A stretch of 16,629 nucleotides of DNA. It comes from Paludibacteraceae bacterium. GTDB taxonomy: Bacteria; Bacteroidota; Bacteroidia; Bacteroidales; Paludibacteraceae. Under the pieces are notes generated by a model, which worked only from the letters and a program-made list of their open reading frames with translations, made no database searches and had not been told where the DNA came from. How positions within the stretch are numbered: the first letter of the stretch is position 1; every line of letters starts with the position of its first letter. The stretch spans positions 1-16,629 of the forward strand of contig JAFXWI010000019.1 of the NCBI GenBank assembly GCA_017542915.1, given 5' to 3'. A program made the translations under genes and the position numbers. Of this stretch, positions 1 to 5,909 are shown piece after piece.

Positions 1-1404
1 ATAGATCCCGACCGCATCATGCGCCGCAAAGAGCTGCCACAACTCGTTCAAACAATGGTCGTGGAAAAGCGTTGCATTGGCGTACTGCGCCCTGATCTCA
101 CAGCCGTACGAACCGCCATAAGTGGGTGTCAGGCTATCCGCTTGGAAATAGGCATAGTCCGCAGGAAAACGATCCGCATAACTGACGTGCTGACCGATAT
201 AATGGACGATGAACAGGCTCGGTTTTGAGATCGTGTCTCCTAAAGAATCGGCAATAAAAGCCCGCAGGTCGGCATTGAGCCCTGAGTCATAAGCGAACGT
301 AGTGCTGTTCCTCGCGGTGAACTGCAGGCGATCAAGATCAGGATGATTGAGCAGCGCTCCGCCTAAGTTGGAGAACAGTCCGCCACCGGCATCCCTAACG
401 AACTGGTTTGACCAGAAATAGACCTCGTATCCCGCCTTGCGGAAGACTGCCGGGAAAAGGGTGTGGTTCATCCAGCTGTCCGGTTCGTCATCGCTCCATG
501 TGGAGAGGATGTTCTGCATCACCTGTGCCGTGAGGTTAGACTGCGTGACGACATCGGAGAAGACATACAGTGCCCCTTCATCCCGCAAGCGGCAGAGGTT
601 AGGCGTCGTGGGCAAAGAAGAGGGGTTATAGAGCGACGTGTGGTATTTATTGAACGACTCGCCGATGATCAGTACTATACAAGGTGAACGGAACGCACAT
701 CCGTCCACTTGGGTACGCTCCACCGAGGGCACTAAGGTCTTGTATTCGCGTACCGTCAATACCGTATAAGCTACGCCGTACGTGAAACGGATTGCCGGTG
801 TTCGCAGGCAAGGCAGATAGCGTTCGTCATTGAGCTGCGCTACCGATTCCAAACCGAAACAACGGATCAGTTTGATATACGAGTGTTCGCCCCTCAACGC
901 CGACCAGATCGTGCAGACACAGAGCAGTCCGACCAACACCCGACGGATCGTACCGGACAGATGAGTCCACGCTTTCGTCAGCCATTTGGCTATCAGGAAT
1001 GCCGCTATGCCGCATCCTATCGCTATCCACAAAGCCGGCATCGCCCAGAGCCCCGAGAGGAACTCCGACGCTTCGCGTGTGTCCGTCTCAAGGATCAGTT
1101 TGACCAGACGCACATTGATCAGAGACGAATAGAAAAACACAGAGAAGATCTCCATCAGCCATAAGAAGACCGCTACCGTCCATACCACCCAATGCAACCG
1201 TATCGGACGAAGCAGAGTCGCTATGACACAGGTCAGATACGCACCCCATAGAGGAATCAGCAAAGCGAGGAAGATATCATTGGACATGCCGATATTACTG
1301 ACTATAGTCAGTATAACCGCCAGAGATAGAAACATCAGATAACCCACACGGTTGCTGCTGACGGGATAGAGCACGTATTTATAGAGTCGTTTGAGCCAAA
1401 TCAT
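1..1404 (-). CDS. EptA-like phosphoethanolamine transferase, inner membrane, 3' end cut by window edge
   Basis: The frame is open from an ATG at 1404 to the left edge (468 codons, no stop), so the C-terminus is missing. About five hydrophobic segments fill residues 20-170, then a soluble domain of the alkaline phosphatase/sulfatase superfamily begins near residue 240. The metal-site motif IGESFNKYHTSLYN (residues 247-260) followed by TTPNL matches the family's GES...H.SLYGY...TTP pattern. Thr292 in SNLTAQV is the likely nucleophile, and HYIGQH further on resembles the family's HxxGSH motif. Known members move phosphoethanolamine from phosphatidylethanolamine to lipid A or other glycans on the periplasmic face of the inner membrane. 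The start overlaps the preceding GtrA/NodB fusion gene by 26 nt, so the two are probably translationally coupled. The substrate (lipid A or a surface glycan) cannot be read from the sequence, and a phosphoglycerol transferase is the main alternative. Confidence 0.85.
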   Translation of the reverse strand, partial: MIWLKRLYKYVLYPVSSNRVGYLMFLSLAVILTIVSNIGMSNDIFLALLIPLWGAYLTCVIATLLRPIRLHWVVWTVAVFLWLMEIFSVFFYSSLINVRLVKLILETDTREASEFLSGLWAMPALWIAIGCGIAAFLIAKWLTKAWTHLSGTIRRVLVGLLCVCTIWSALRGEHSYIKLIRCFGLESVAQLNDERYLPCLRTPAIRFTYGVAYTVLTVREYKTLVPSVERTQVDGCAFRSPCIVLIIGESFNKYHTSLYNPSSLPTTPNLCRLRDEGALYVFSDVVTQSNLTAQVMQNILSTWSDDEPDSWMNHTLFPAVFRKAGYEVYFWSNQFVRDAGGGLFSNLGGALLNHPDLDRLQFTARNSTTFAYDSGLNADLRAFIADSLGDTISKPSLFIVHYIGQHVSYADRFPADYAYFQADSLTPTYGGSYGCEIRAQYANATLFHDHCLNELWQLFAAHDAVGIY

Positions 1405-2545
1405 GATAGGTCGTAAACTCCGCCCCTCGGGACTTAAGGTCAATAATCACCGCTTTGAGCCGTTCGTACATCGGTTCACCGGCATGGTAACGAATGATAA
1501 ACGGCAGTTTCCACTCCGGATGTTCTCCCAACGGATAGAACTCCCAAGGATGAAAATAGGTATTGAAATAGCCGTCATGGCGCAAAGTGCGGCGAACGAG
1601 CGCCTGATAGAACCACAACGGGAAATTATGCAAAGCAAGCCAGAAAAGAGGTATTCGGCACCAAGGGCTGACCGACGCCGGTATCTGCAGCAGTCCGTCC
1701 TCATAGAACCATGTGCGGGGCATGTCGAGGTGCATATACCGTCCGGGAATGAACGCTGGATTTAGCGAAGCGTTATACTCGTAGCCCTGCCGCTTGAGTT
1801 CCTCGATATCCACGGGAAACATACGCGGCTGACGATACCCGTAAACAGGCTTTCCGGTGAGTTCCTCCAAGATGCGCTTGGACTCGATCACGTGCTCCGG
1901 TTTCGGCTGCCAATGGTCGCAACCGTGCGAAGCTATCTCGTGTCCCTCACGGATGATACGCGCTATCAGATCGGGTGCGTTCTGAGCAAAATTAGCAGTA
2001 CAGAAGAACGTAGCCCGCACCTCACATTCCTTGAGACAATCAAGGATGCGCGTTGTACCGAAACGGGAGATCTCCATACCCTGCGCTATCGGATCCCACG
2101 ACACCCCATGTTCCTTGGGCACATCGTATTCCTCGGTATCGAAAGAGAGCAGTACTCTACCCTTCAACGGACCTTGCGGAAAATGGTACACGAGGTACAA
2201 AACGGCGTACTGCACGATCATCGCTACGCCCATCACCAAGATAGGCGCAATAAGCCGATGGATACCAAGCCACAGGAAGAAATTGAGCAGGATAATATGC
2301 AGCACAAAATTGAGCGCATGACTGCCCGAGAAGCCAATAAACCGTCCCCACGAAGGACGAGACGAGAAAGTGAAATAGCTGGTTGCGAAGAAGTTACCGA
2401 CAAAACTGATCAGGTATCCGGCTATATACGCTGCGTTCACCGGAGCTGACGCCATAAGCAGCAGATAATAAACGCCATAGTGGACTGCTGCAGCGCAGCA
2501 ACCCACTATACAAAACCTGATGAATGAACGGTATTCCTCCGGCAT
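1379..2545 (-). CDS. GtrA-like membrane domain fused to a NodB-type polysaccharide deacetylase
   Basis: This 388-residue protein has two parts. Residues 1-122 contain four hydrophobic segments and the GtrA/DPMS-type pattern (FCIVGCCAAAVHYGVYY, then SFVGNFFATSYFTF near 47-60); GtrA proteins are thought to flip polyprenyl-phosphate-linked sugars. Residues 130-388 form a NodB-fold deacetylase: FDTEEYD (135-141) carries the catalytic and metal aspartates, SHGCDH (206-211) the two metal histidines, GYRQPR (236-241) motif 3, and YFHPWEF (330-336) the C-terminal histidine region. Family members remove N-acyl groups from amino sugars, including lipid-linked ones (ArnD, NaxD). The fusion suggests coupled flipping and deacylation of a lipid-linked sugar, which is inference. 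It starts 15 nt after the serS stop behind a strong Shine-Dalgarno and overlaps the EptA-like gene downstream. Confidence 0.87.
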   Translation of the reverse strand: MPEEYRSFIRFCIVGCCAAAVHYGVYYLLLMASAPVNAAYIAGYLISFVGNFFATSYFTFSSRPSWGRFIGFSGSHALNFVLHIILLNFFLWLGIHRLIAPILVMGVAMIVQYAVLYLVYHFPQGPLKGRVLLSFDTEEYDVPKEHGVSWDPIAQGMEISRFGTTRILDCLKECEVRATFFCTANFAQNAPDLIARIIREGHEIASHGCDHWQPKPEHVIESKRILEELTGKPVYGYRQPRMFPVDIEELKRQGYEYNASLNPAFIPGRYMHLDMPRTWFYEDGLLQIPASVSPWCRIPLFWLALHNFPLWFYQALVRRTLRHDGYFNTYFHPWEFYPLGEHPEWKLPFIIRYHAGEPMYERLKAVIIDLKSRGAEFTTYHDLAQTTL

Positions 2546-2550
2546 AACTG

Positions 2551-2560
2551 CTTCCTCCCA
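2551..2560 (-). promoter_or_regulatory. Strong Shine-Dalgarno for the GtrA/NodB fusion gene
   Basis: The minus strand reads TGGGAGGAAG ending 5 nt before the ATG at 2545. This is the best ribosome binding site in the window, where most starts have none. It sits in the 15-nt gap after the serS stop and fixes the start of the fusion gene, consistent with reinitiation on a shared transcript. Confidence 0.7.
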
Positions 2561-3928
2561 TTAGCGAATCATATCGTCGCCAAAGAAGGGTTGCAGTGCT
2601 TTCGGGATGCGAATACCTTCCGGCGTCTGGTTATTTTCCAACAGCGCAGCTACGATACGCGGCAGCGCCAAAGCAGAACCGTTGAGGGTGTGACAAAGCG
2701 TCACTTTCTTGTCCTCTGTACGGCGGTAACGGCACTTGAGGCGGTTCGCTTGATAGGTATCGAAATTAGAAGTACTCGACACCTCGAGCCAACGATGTTG
2801 TGCCTCCGAATAGACCTCGAAGTCATAGCAGAGCGCTGCTGTGAAGCTCATATCTCCACCGCTCAGACGGAGAATACGATACGGGAGTTCGAGCTTCTTG
2901 AGCAAGCCTTCTACGTGAGCCAACATCTCCTTGTGCGAAGCGTCCGAATGTTCGGGCGAGTCGATACGAACGATCTCGATCTTCGAGAACTCATGCAGTC
3001 GGTTCAGACCGCGTACATCCTTGCCGTACGAACCTGCCTCGCGACGGAAACACTCCGTATAAGCGCAGTTCTTAATCGGCAGCTTGTCCTCGTCGATGAT
3101 CACATCGCGGTAGATATTCGTTACCGGTACCTCAGCGGTCGGGATGAGATAGAGGTCGTCCACCTCGCAGTGGTACATCTGACCCTCTTTGTCCGGCAGC
3201 TGACCTGTTCCGTAACCAGAAGCAGCATTCACTACCGTCGGCGGCATGATCTCCGTGTAACCGGCTTTGTTAGCCTCAGCGAGGAAGAAATTGATGAGCG
3301 CGCGTTGCAGACGAGCACCCTGACCGATATAAACAGGGAAACCGGCACCTGAGATCTTCACACCAAGGTCGAAATCGATGAGGTTGTATTTCTTAGCGAG
3401 ATCCCAGTGCGGCAATTTCTCGCTCTGGGCGATGCGCTCTGCAGCGATAGTCTCATCCACCTCGCTATTCCAATCTTTTAGGGCCACATATCCGTTCTTC
3501 TCAATCGCGTCGATCATCGGCTGATTAGGCCAGTTACCGATGGTAACAGCGAGGTTATCCTCTGCCGAAGCGCCTTCCGGCACGATGTCGTACGGTACGT
3601 TCGGAATAGTGAGCAGCAGTTTGGTCTGTGCCTCTTCTGCTTCCGACATCTTCACATCATACTCGGCAATCTGTGCTTTGAGCGTTCCGGTCTGCGCTTT
3701 GGCAGCCTCAGCCTCGTCACGTTTGCCTTGCGCCATGAGAGCACCGATGGATTTAGAGATCTTGTTCATCTCAGCCGAAGCGGCGTCCTTGAGCTGCTGA
3801 GCCGACTTACGCTCTGCATCCAAACGCAGCACTTCCTCAATCGCCTCTGCGGCTCCCGAGAAATGTTTCTTCTCCAAGCCCGCGATCACACGAGCTTTAT
3901 CATCATAAATTTGTTTTAATGTTAACAT
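2561..3928 (-). CDS. serS: Seryl-tRNA synthetase
   Basis: A complete 455-residue class II synthetase that charges tRNA-Ser (and tRNA-Sec where present) with serine in the cytoplasm. The N-terminal antiparallel coiled-coil arm that grips the long variable arm of tRNA-Ser spans about residues 25-110 and is rich in Ala, Glu and Lys. Motif 1 lies near 204-231 (ends MPP), the serine-pocket segment TAEVPVTN is at 264-271, motif 2 at 289-320 (CFRREAGSYGKDVRGLNRLH), and motif 3 at 416-431 (NGSALALPR...LLENNQ). The length is slightly above the usual 425-430. The start MLTLKQIYDD fits the family N-terminus; no Shine-Dalgarno is visible. It follows rpmA in the same direction with a terminator hairpin between them and appears to lead an operon with the two envelope genes downstream. 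Confidence 0.98.
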   Translation of the reverse strand: MLTLKQIYDDKARVIAGLEKKHFSGAAEAIEEVLRLDAERKSAQQLKDAASAEMNKISKSIGALMAQGKRDEAEAAKAQTGTLKAQIAEYDVKMSEAEEAQTKLLLTIPNVPYDIVPEGASAEDNLAVTIGNWPNQPMIDAIEKNGYVALKDWNSEVDETIAAERIAQSEKLPHWDLAKKYNLIDFDLGVKISGAGFPVYIGQGARLQRALINFFLAEANKAGYTEIMPPTVVNAASGYGTGQLPDKEGQMYHCEVDDLYLIPTAEVPVTNIYRDVIIDEDKLPIKNCAYTECFRREAGSYGKDVRGLNRLHEFSKIEIVRIDSPEHSDASHKEMLAHVEGLLKKLELPYRILRLSGGDMSFTAALCYDFEVYSEAQHRWLEVSSTSNFDTYQANRLKCRYRRTEDKKVTLCHTLNGSALALPRIVAALLENNQTPEGIRIPKALQPFFGDDMIR

Positions 3929-3946
3929 TGTTTTATTGGGATTAAG

Positions 3947-3999
3947 GACCGTTCGCTACGCTCACTAAAGGAATAAGGAATAAAGACAGCGAAGCGGTC
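3947..3999 (-). promoter_or_regulatory. Imperfect inverted repeat in the serS leader
   Basis: GACCGTTCGCT at 3947-3957 is complementary to AGCGAAGCGGTC at 3988-3999 with one bulged base, around a 30-nt AT-rich loop. It lies 19 nt upstream of the serS start. It has no U-run, so it is not a typical terminator; it could be a structured leader or an intergenic palindromic element. Function unknown. Confidence 0.4.
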
Positions 4000-4007
4000 A
4001 GTTTGTT

Positions 4008-4054
4008 TCAAATAAAAATCTCCCACCTAAAGCCGAAGCTTCGGAGGGAGATTT
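4008..4054 (-). terminator. Rho-independent terminator after rpmA
   Basis: On the minus strand AAATCTCCC (4054-4046) pairs with GGGAGATTT (4024-4016), with an inner perfect palindrome CCGAAGCTTCGG (4033-4044), and is followed by TTTTATTTG. It lies about 20 nt past the rpmA stop codon, so it should end or attenuate the rplU-rpmA transcript before serS. Confidence 0.8.
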
Positions 4055-4073
4055 GGGATTGTCTCCGCGCCGA

Positions 4074-4340
4074 TTAAGCTTCTGCAGCAACCGGCTGAAT
4101 AGAGACGTACGATTTGTTGTCGCGACGTTTGCGGAAGGTTACGATACCATCGCAGAGTGCGAACAAAGTGTGGTCGCTACCCATACCCATGTTTTCACCC
4201 GGGTTGTGTACGGTTCCACGCTGACGTACAATAATGTTACCTGCCTTTGCGAATTGACCACCAAAGATCTTCACGCCAAGACGTTTGCTTTCTGATTCAC
4301 GGCCGTTCTTAGAACTACCGACACCTTTCTTGTGTGCCAT
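4074..4340 (-). CDS. rpmA: 50S ribosomal protein L27
   Basis: A complete 88-residue protein that binds the large subunit near the peptidyl-transferase centre. The N-terminus [20 protein letters not shown], the [17 protein letters not shown] segment and the [17 protein letters not shown] segment match L27 across its whole length. The sequence begins directly at the conserved AHKK, so there is no cleavable N-terminal extension of the Firmicutes type. An AAAGGA sequence about 10 nt before the ATG is a plausible ribosome binding site. It lies 18 nt downstream of rplU in the usual rplU-rpmA order and is followed by a hairpin terminator. Confidence 0.98.
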   Translation of the reverse strand: MAHKKGVGSSKNGRESESKRLGVKIFGGQFAKAGNIIVRQRGTVHNPGENMGMGSDHTLFALCDGIVTFRKRRDNKSYVSIQPVAAEA

Positions 4341-4358
4341 ACTCTGTTGTCCTTTCTT

Positions 4359-4679
4359 TTAAGCAATAACAATTTCTTTAACTACAACGTTGGTCAAATC
4401 CTGACGGTGACCATTGAGTTTGCGATAACCTTTGCGACGTTTCTTGTGGAAAACAAGAATCTTCTCGCCACGGCACTCGTTGTCGAGCACTTCGCAAACT
4501 ACTTTAGCGCCCTTAACGTAAGGAGCACCCACTTTTACTTTGCCCTCGTTGTCGAGCAGCAATACGTTCTCAAACTCAACCGTTGCACCCTTCTCAAGGT
4601 CAGCGATACGATTGATGAACAGTTTCTTGCCAGCTTCTACTTTAAACTGCTGGCCTTTCATTTCTACAATTGCGTACAT
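4359..4679 (-). CDS. rplU: 50S ribosomal protein L21
   Basis: A complete 106-residue L21, a 23S rRNA-binding protein of the large subunit. [20 protein letters not shown] at the N-terminus and the basic stretch [20 protein letters not shown] (about residues 78-97) are the family's hallmark segments. It is the first gene of the rplU-rpmA operon. A Bacteroidota-type promoter lies about 90-120 nt upstream, leaving a leader of roughly 80 nt. No Shine-Dalgarno is visible before the ATG, as is normal for strongly expressed genes of this phylum. Confidence 0.98.
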   Translation of the reverse strand: MYAIVEMKGQQFKVEAGKKLFINRIADLEKGATVEFENVLLLDNEGKVKVGAPYVKGAKVVCEVLDNECRGEKILVFHKKRRKGYRKLNGHRQDLTNVVVKEIVIA

Positions 4680-4766
4680 TGAAATACGTTTGTTTTAATG
4701 TTAGGGCGGTGCGGCGGTCGTTATACGAAACAACACTTATTCAAGCCTAATCCGCAAAAAAGCGTG

Positions 4767-4798
4767 CAAAATTACTACAAAAATTTGACATACGCAAA
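4767..4798 (-). promoter_or_regulatory. Bacteroidota promoter for rplU-rpmA
   Basis: On the minus strand the -33 box TTTG (4798-4795) is followed after 20 nt by the -7 box TAATTTTG (4774-4767), then CAC, matching the TTTG / TAnnTTTG consensus. Transcription should start near 4760. Confidence 0.75.
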
Positions 4799-4814
4799 TA
4801 TTTCTGCATTTTTT

Positions 4815-4845
4815 TTTGATATTTGCATTTTTTTTTGTAATTTTG
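4815..4845 (+). promoter_or_regulatory. Bacteroidota promoter for the VanX-like lipoprotein gene
   Basis: TTTG (4815-4818) and TAATTTTG (4838-4845) are spaced by 19 nt, and CACCC follows. The gene's ATG is at 4870, about 18 nt after the predicted start of transcription. This makes an in-frame upstream ATG at 4816 (inside the promoter) impossible as the real start. Confidence 0.8.
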
Positions 4846-4869
4846 CACCCAAAATCAAAAACAAAGCAT

Positions 4870-5568
4870 ATGAAACGATTATTTTGGTTCGTCTTACCCG
4901 TCGCAATGATGCTGACGGCTTGCACAAAGAACAAAGTAGAAACCCTAGCACCCGAGTACGACCATTCGGATTTTGTAGAGGTCACGGAAGTTATTCCCGA
5001 TGTCATTTTGGAGATCCGTTACTATAGTACCTATAATTTTGTAGGAACGCGCGTGGACGGGTACGTGCGCCCGCTCGCGTTAATGACCCGTCAGGCTGCC
5101 GATTCGCTCAAAGCGGTCAACGATGAACTGAAAGCCAAAGGCTACCGGCTCAAGATCTGGGACACCTATCGTCCGCAACGTGCCGTCAACCATTTCATCC
5201 GTTGGGCAGAGGATTTGAACGACACCACGATGAAGAGTGTTTTCTACCCCATGGTGGACAAGAGTCTCCTCTTCGAACAAGGCTATATCTATGCCCGCAG
5301 CAGTCACAGCCGCGGTTCAACCGTCGATCTCACGCTCATAGAAACCGCCACCGGTAAGGAACTCGATATGGGTTCGCCTTTCGACTGGTTTGGTGAAGAG
5401 AGTCATCCCGACTATCCCTGCAAACTGTACATGCAGTCCTTCAACCGTCATTTGCTCCATGACGCCATGATTCGTCACGGCTTCGAAGGGATTGATAGCG
5501 AGTGGTGGCATTTCACGCTTGCAAACGAACCTTACCCCGATACGTATTTCGATTTTCCGATAGAGTAA
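4870..5568 (+). CDS. VanX/DdpX-type D-alanyl-D-alanine dipeptidase, lipoprotein
   Basis: This 232-residue zinc D,D-dipeptidase (peptidase family M15D) hydrolyses D-Ala-D-Ala. The active-site set known from VanX is all present: Arg101 in DTYRPQRA, zinc ligands His146 and Asp153 in SSHSRGSTVD, catalytic Glu211 and zinc ligand His214 in EWWHF. The intervals between them (45, 7, 58, 3) equal those of VanX Arg71, His116, Asp123, Glu181 and His184. The N-terminus MKRLFWFVLPVAMMLTAC is a lipoprotein signal with lipobox LTAC, lipidated Cys18. The start at 4870 is chosen because it gives a normal signal peptide and lies just after the promoter. Anchoring outside the cytoplasm argues for peptidoglycan-fragment recycling or dipeptide use rather than VanX-style vancomycin resistance; no vanH/vanA partner is nearby. 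Confidence 0.93.
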   Translation: MKRLFWFVLPVAMMLTACTKNKVETLAPEYDHSDFVEVTEVIPDVILEIRYYSTYNFVGTRVDGYVRPLALMTRQAADSLKAVNDELKAKGYRLKIWDTYRPQRAVNHFIRWAEDLNDTTMKSVFYPMVDKSLLFEQGYIYARSSHSRGSTVDLTLIETATGKELDMGSPFDWFGEESHPDYPCKLYMQSFNRHLLHDAMIRHGFEGIDSEWWHFTLANEPYPDTYFDFPIE

Positions 5569-5609
5569 AAATTCCGTTTTCGGGACAAAAAAGGGAATAA
5601 AAGTGGGCA

Positions 5610-5634
5610 AAAAATGTCCAAAATAGGCATTTTT
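5610..5634 (+). terminator. Weak AT-rich hairpin, possible terminator of the dipeptidase gene
   Basis: AAAAATG (5610-5616) can pair with CATTTTT (5628-5634) across an 11-nt loop, 41 nt past the stop codon. The stem is AT-only apart from one pair, so it is only a candidate. The rest of 5569-5675 is A-rich with no gene. Confidence 0.25.
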
Positions 5635-5675
5635 ACCAAGAAAATGCACTTTTTTGAAAAAAAAATGCCAAAAAA

Positions 5676-5707
5676 TTTGGTCATGTCAAAAAAAAGCAGT
5701 ACCTTTG
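5676..5707 (+). promoter_or_regulatory. Promoter of tRNA-Asp
   Basis: TTTG (5676-5679) and TACCTTTG (5700-5707) are separated by 20 nt and followed by CACCCG. The mature tRNA begins at 5773, implying a 5' leader of about 60 nt. Confidence 0.75.
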
Positions 5708-5772
5708 CACCCGCTTTTGAAAAACGAAGTTAATCGTACCTCGCAAGGGGTTAAGAAAAAGAGCAACTATCC

Positions 5773-5846
5773 GGTGCGGTAGTTCAGTTGGTTAGAATAC
5801 CGGCCTGTCACGCCGTAGGTCGCGAGTTCGAGTCTCGTCCGCACCG
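5773..5846 (+). tRNA. tRNA-Asp (anticodon GTC)
   Basis: A complete cloverleaf can be drawn. The acceptor stem GGTGCGG (5773-5779) pairs with CCGCACC (5839-5845), and the discriminator is G5846. The D-arm is GTTCAGTTGGTTAGAAT, the seven-base anticodon loop CTGTCAC has GTC at 5807-5809, and the T-loop is TTCGAGT. The G discriminator and GTC anticodon are aspartate identity elements. The outermost anticodon-stem pair (C5800 opposite T5816) is a mismatch, leaving four pairs. The 3' CCA is not encoded (CAAA follows the G) and must be added after transcription. It is a single tRNA with its own promoter and terminator. Confidence 0.97.
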
Positions 5847-5847
5847 C

Positions 5848-5878
5848 AAAAAGGAGTCACAAACGTGGCTCCTTTTTT
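5848..5878. terminator. Bidirectional terminator between tRNA-Asp and the FGE-fold gene
   Basis: AAAAGGAGTCAC (ending 5860) pairs with GTGGCTCCTTTTTT (5865-5878) around an AAAC loop, with one G-T pair. The plus strand ends in six T and the minus strand in five T, so the hairpin can stop the tRNA transcript and also the convergent gene whose stop codon is at 5910. Confidence 0.9.
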
Positions 5879-5903
5879 GTGCGACGGACTTGAATCTCGC
5901 GAC
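5879..5903 (-). repeat. Degenerate inverted copy of the tRNA-Asp 3' end
   Basis: Read on the minus strand, 5903-5879 gives GTCGCGAG, A, TTCAAGTC, CGTC, GCAC. The tRNA 3' part at 5819-5845 reads GTCGCGAG, TTCGAGTC, T, CGTC, C, GCACC. The two align over about 25 nt with one substitution and three single-base indels. The copies flank the terminator as inverted arms. The minus-strand copy cannot fold as a tRNA. Confidence 0.55.
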
Positions 5904-5909
5904 TTCGTA

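Noticed and set aside
19..1164. Plus-strand ORFs 19-228, 437-631, 463-687 and 883-1164
   Set aside because: Antisense to the EptA-like gene, which is open on the minus strand from 1404 to the left edge and carries the family metal-site motif.
1391..3352. Plus-strand ORFs 1391-1765, 1892-2449 and 2591-3352
   Set aside because: Antisense to the GtrA/NodB fusion and serS, both supported by family motifs. No domain was recognised in the shadows.
3929..4010. T-box riboswitch before serS
   Set aside because: T-boxes are characteristic of Firmicutes and Actinobacteria. No T-box consensus or antiterminator was seen.
4816..4869. Upstream in-frame start for the dipeptidase gene
   Set aside because: It lies inside the promoter, and the extra residues would spoil the lipoprotein signal; the ATG at 4870 fits both.
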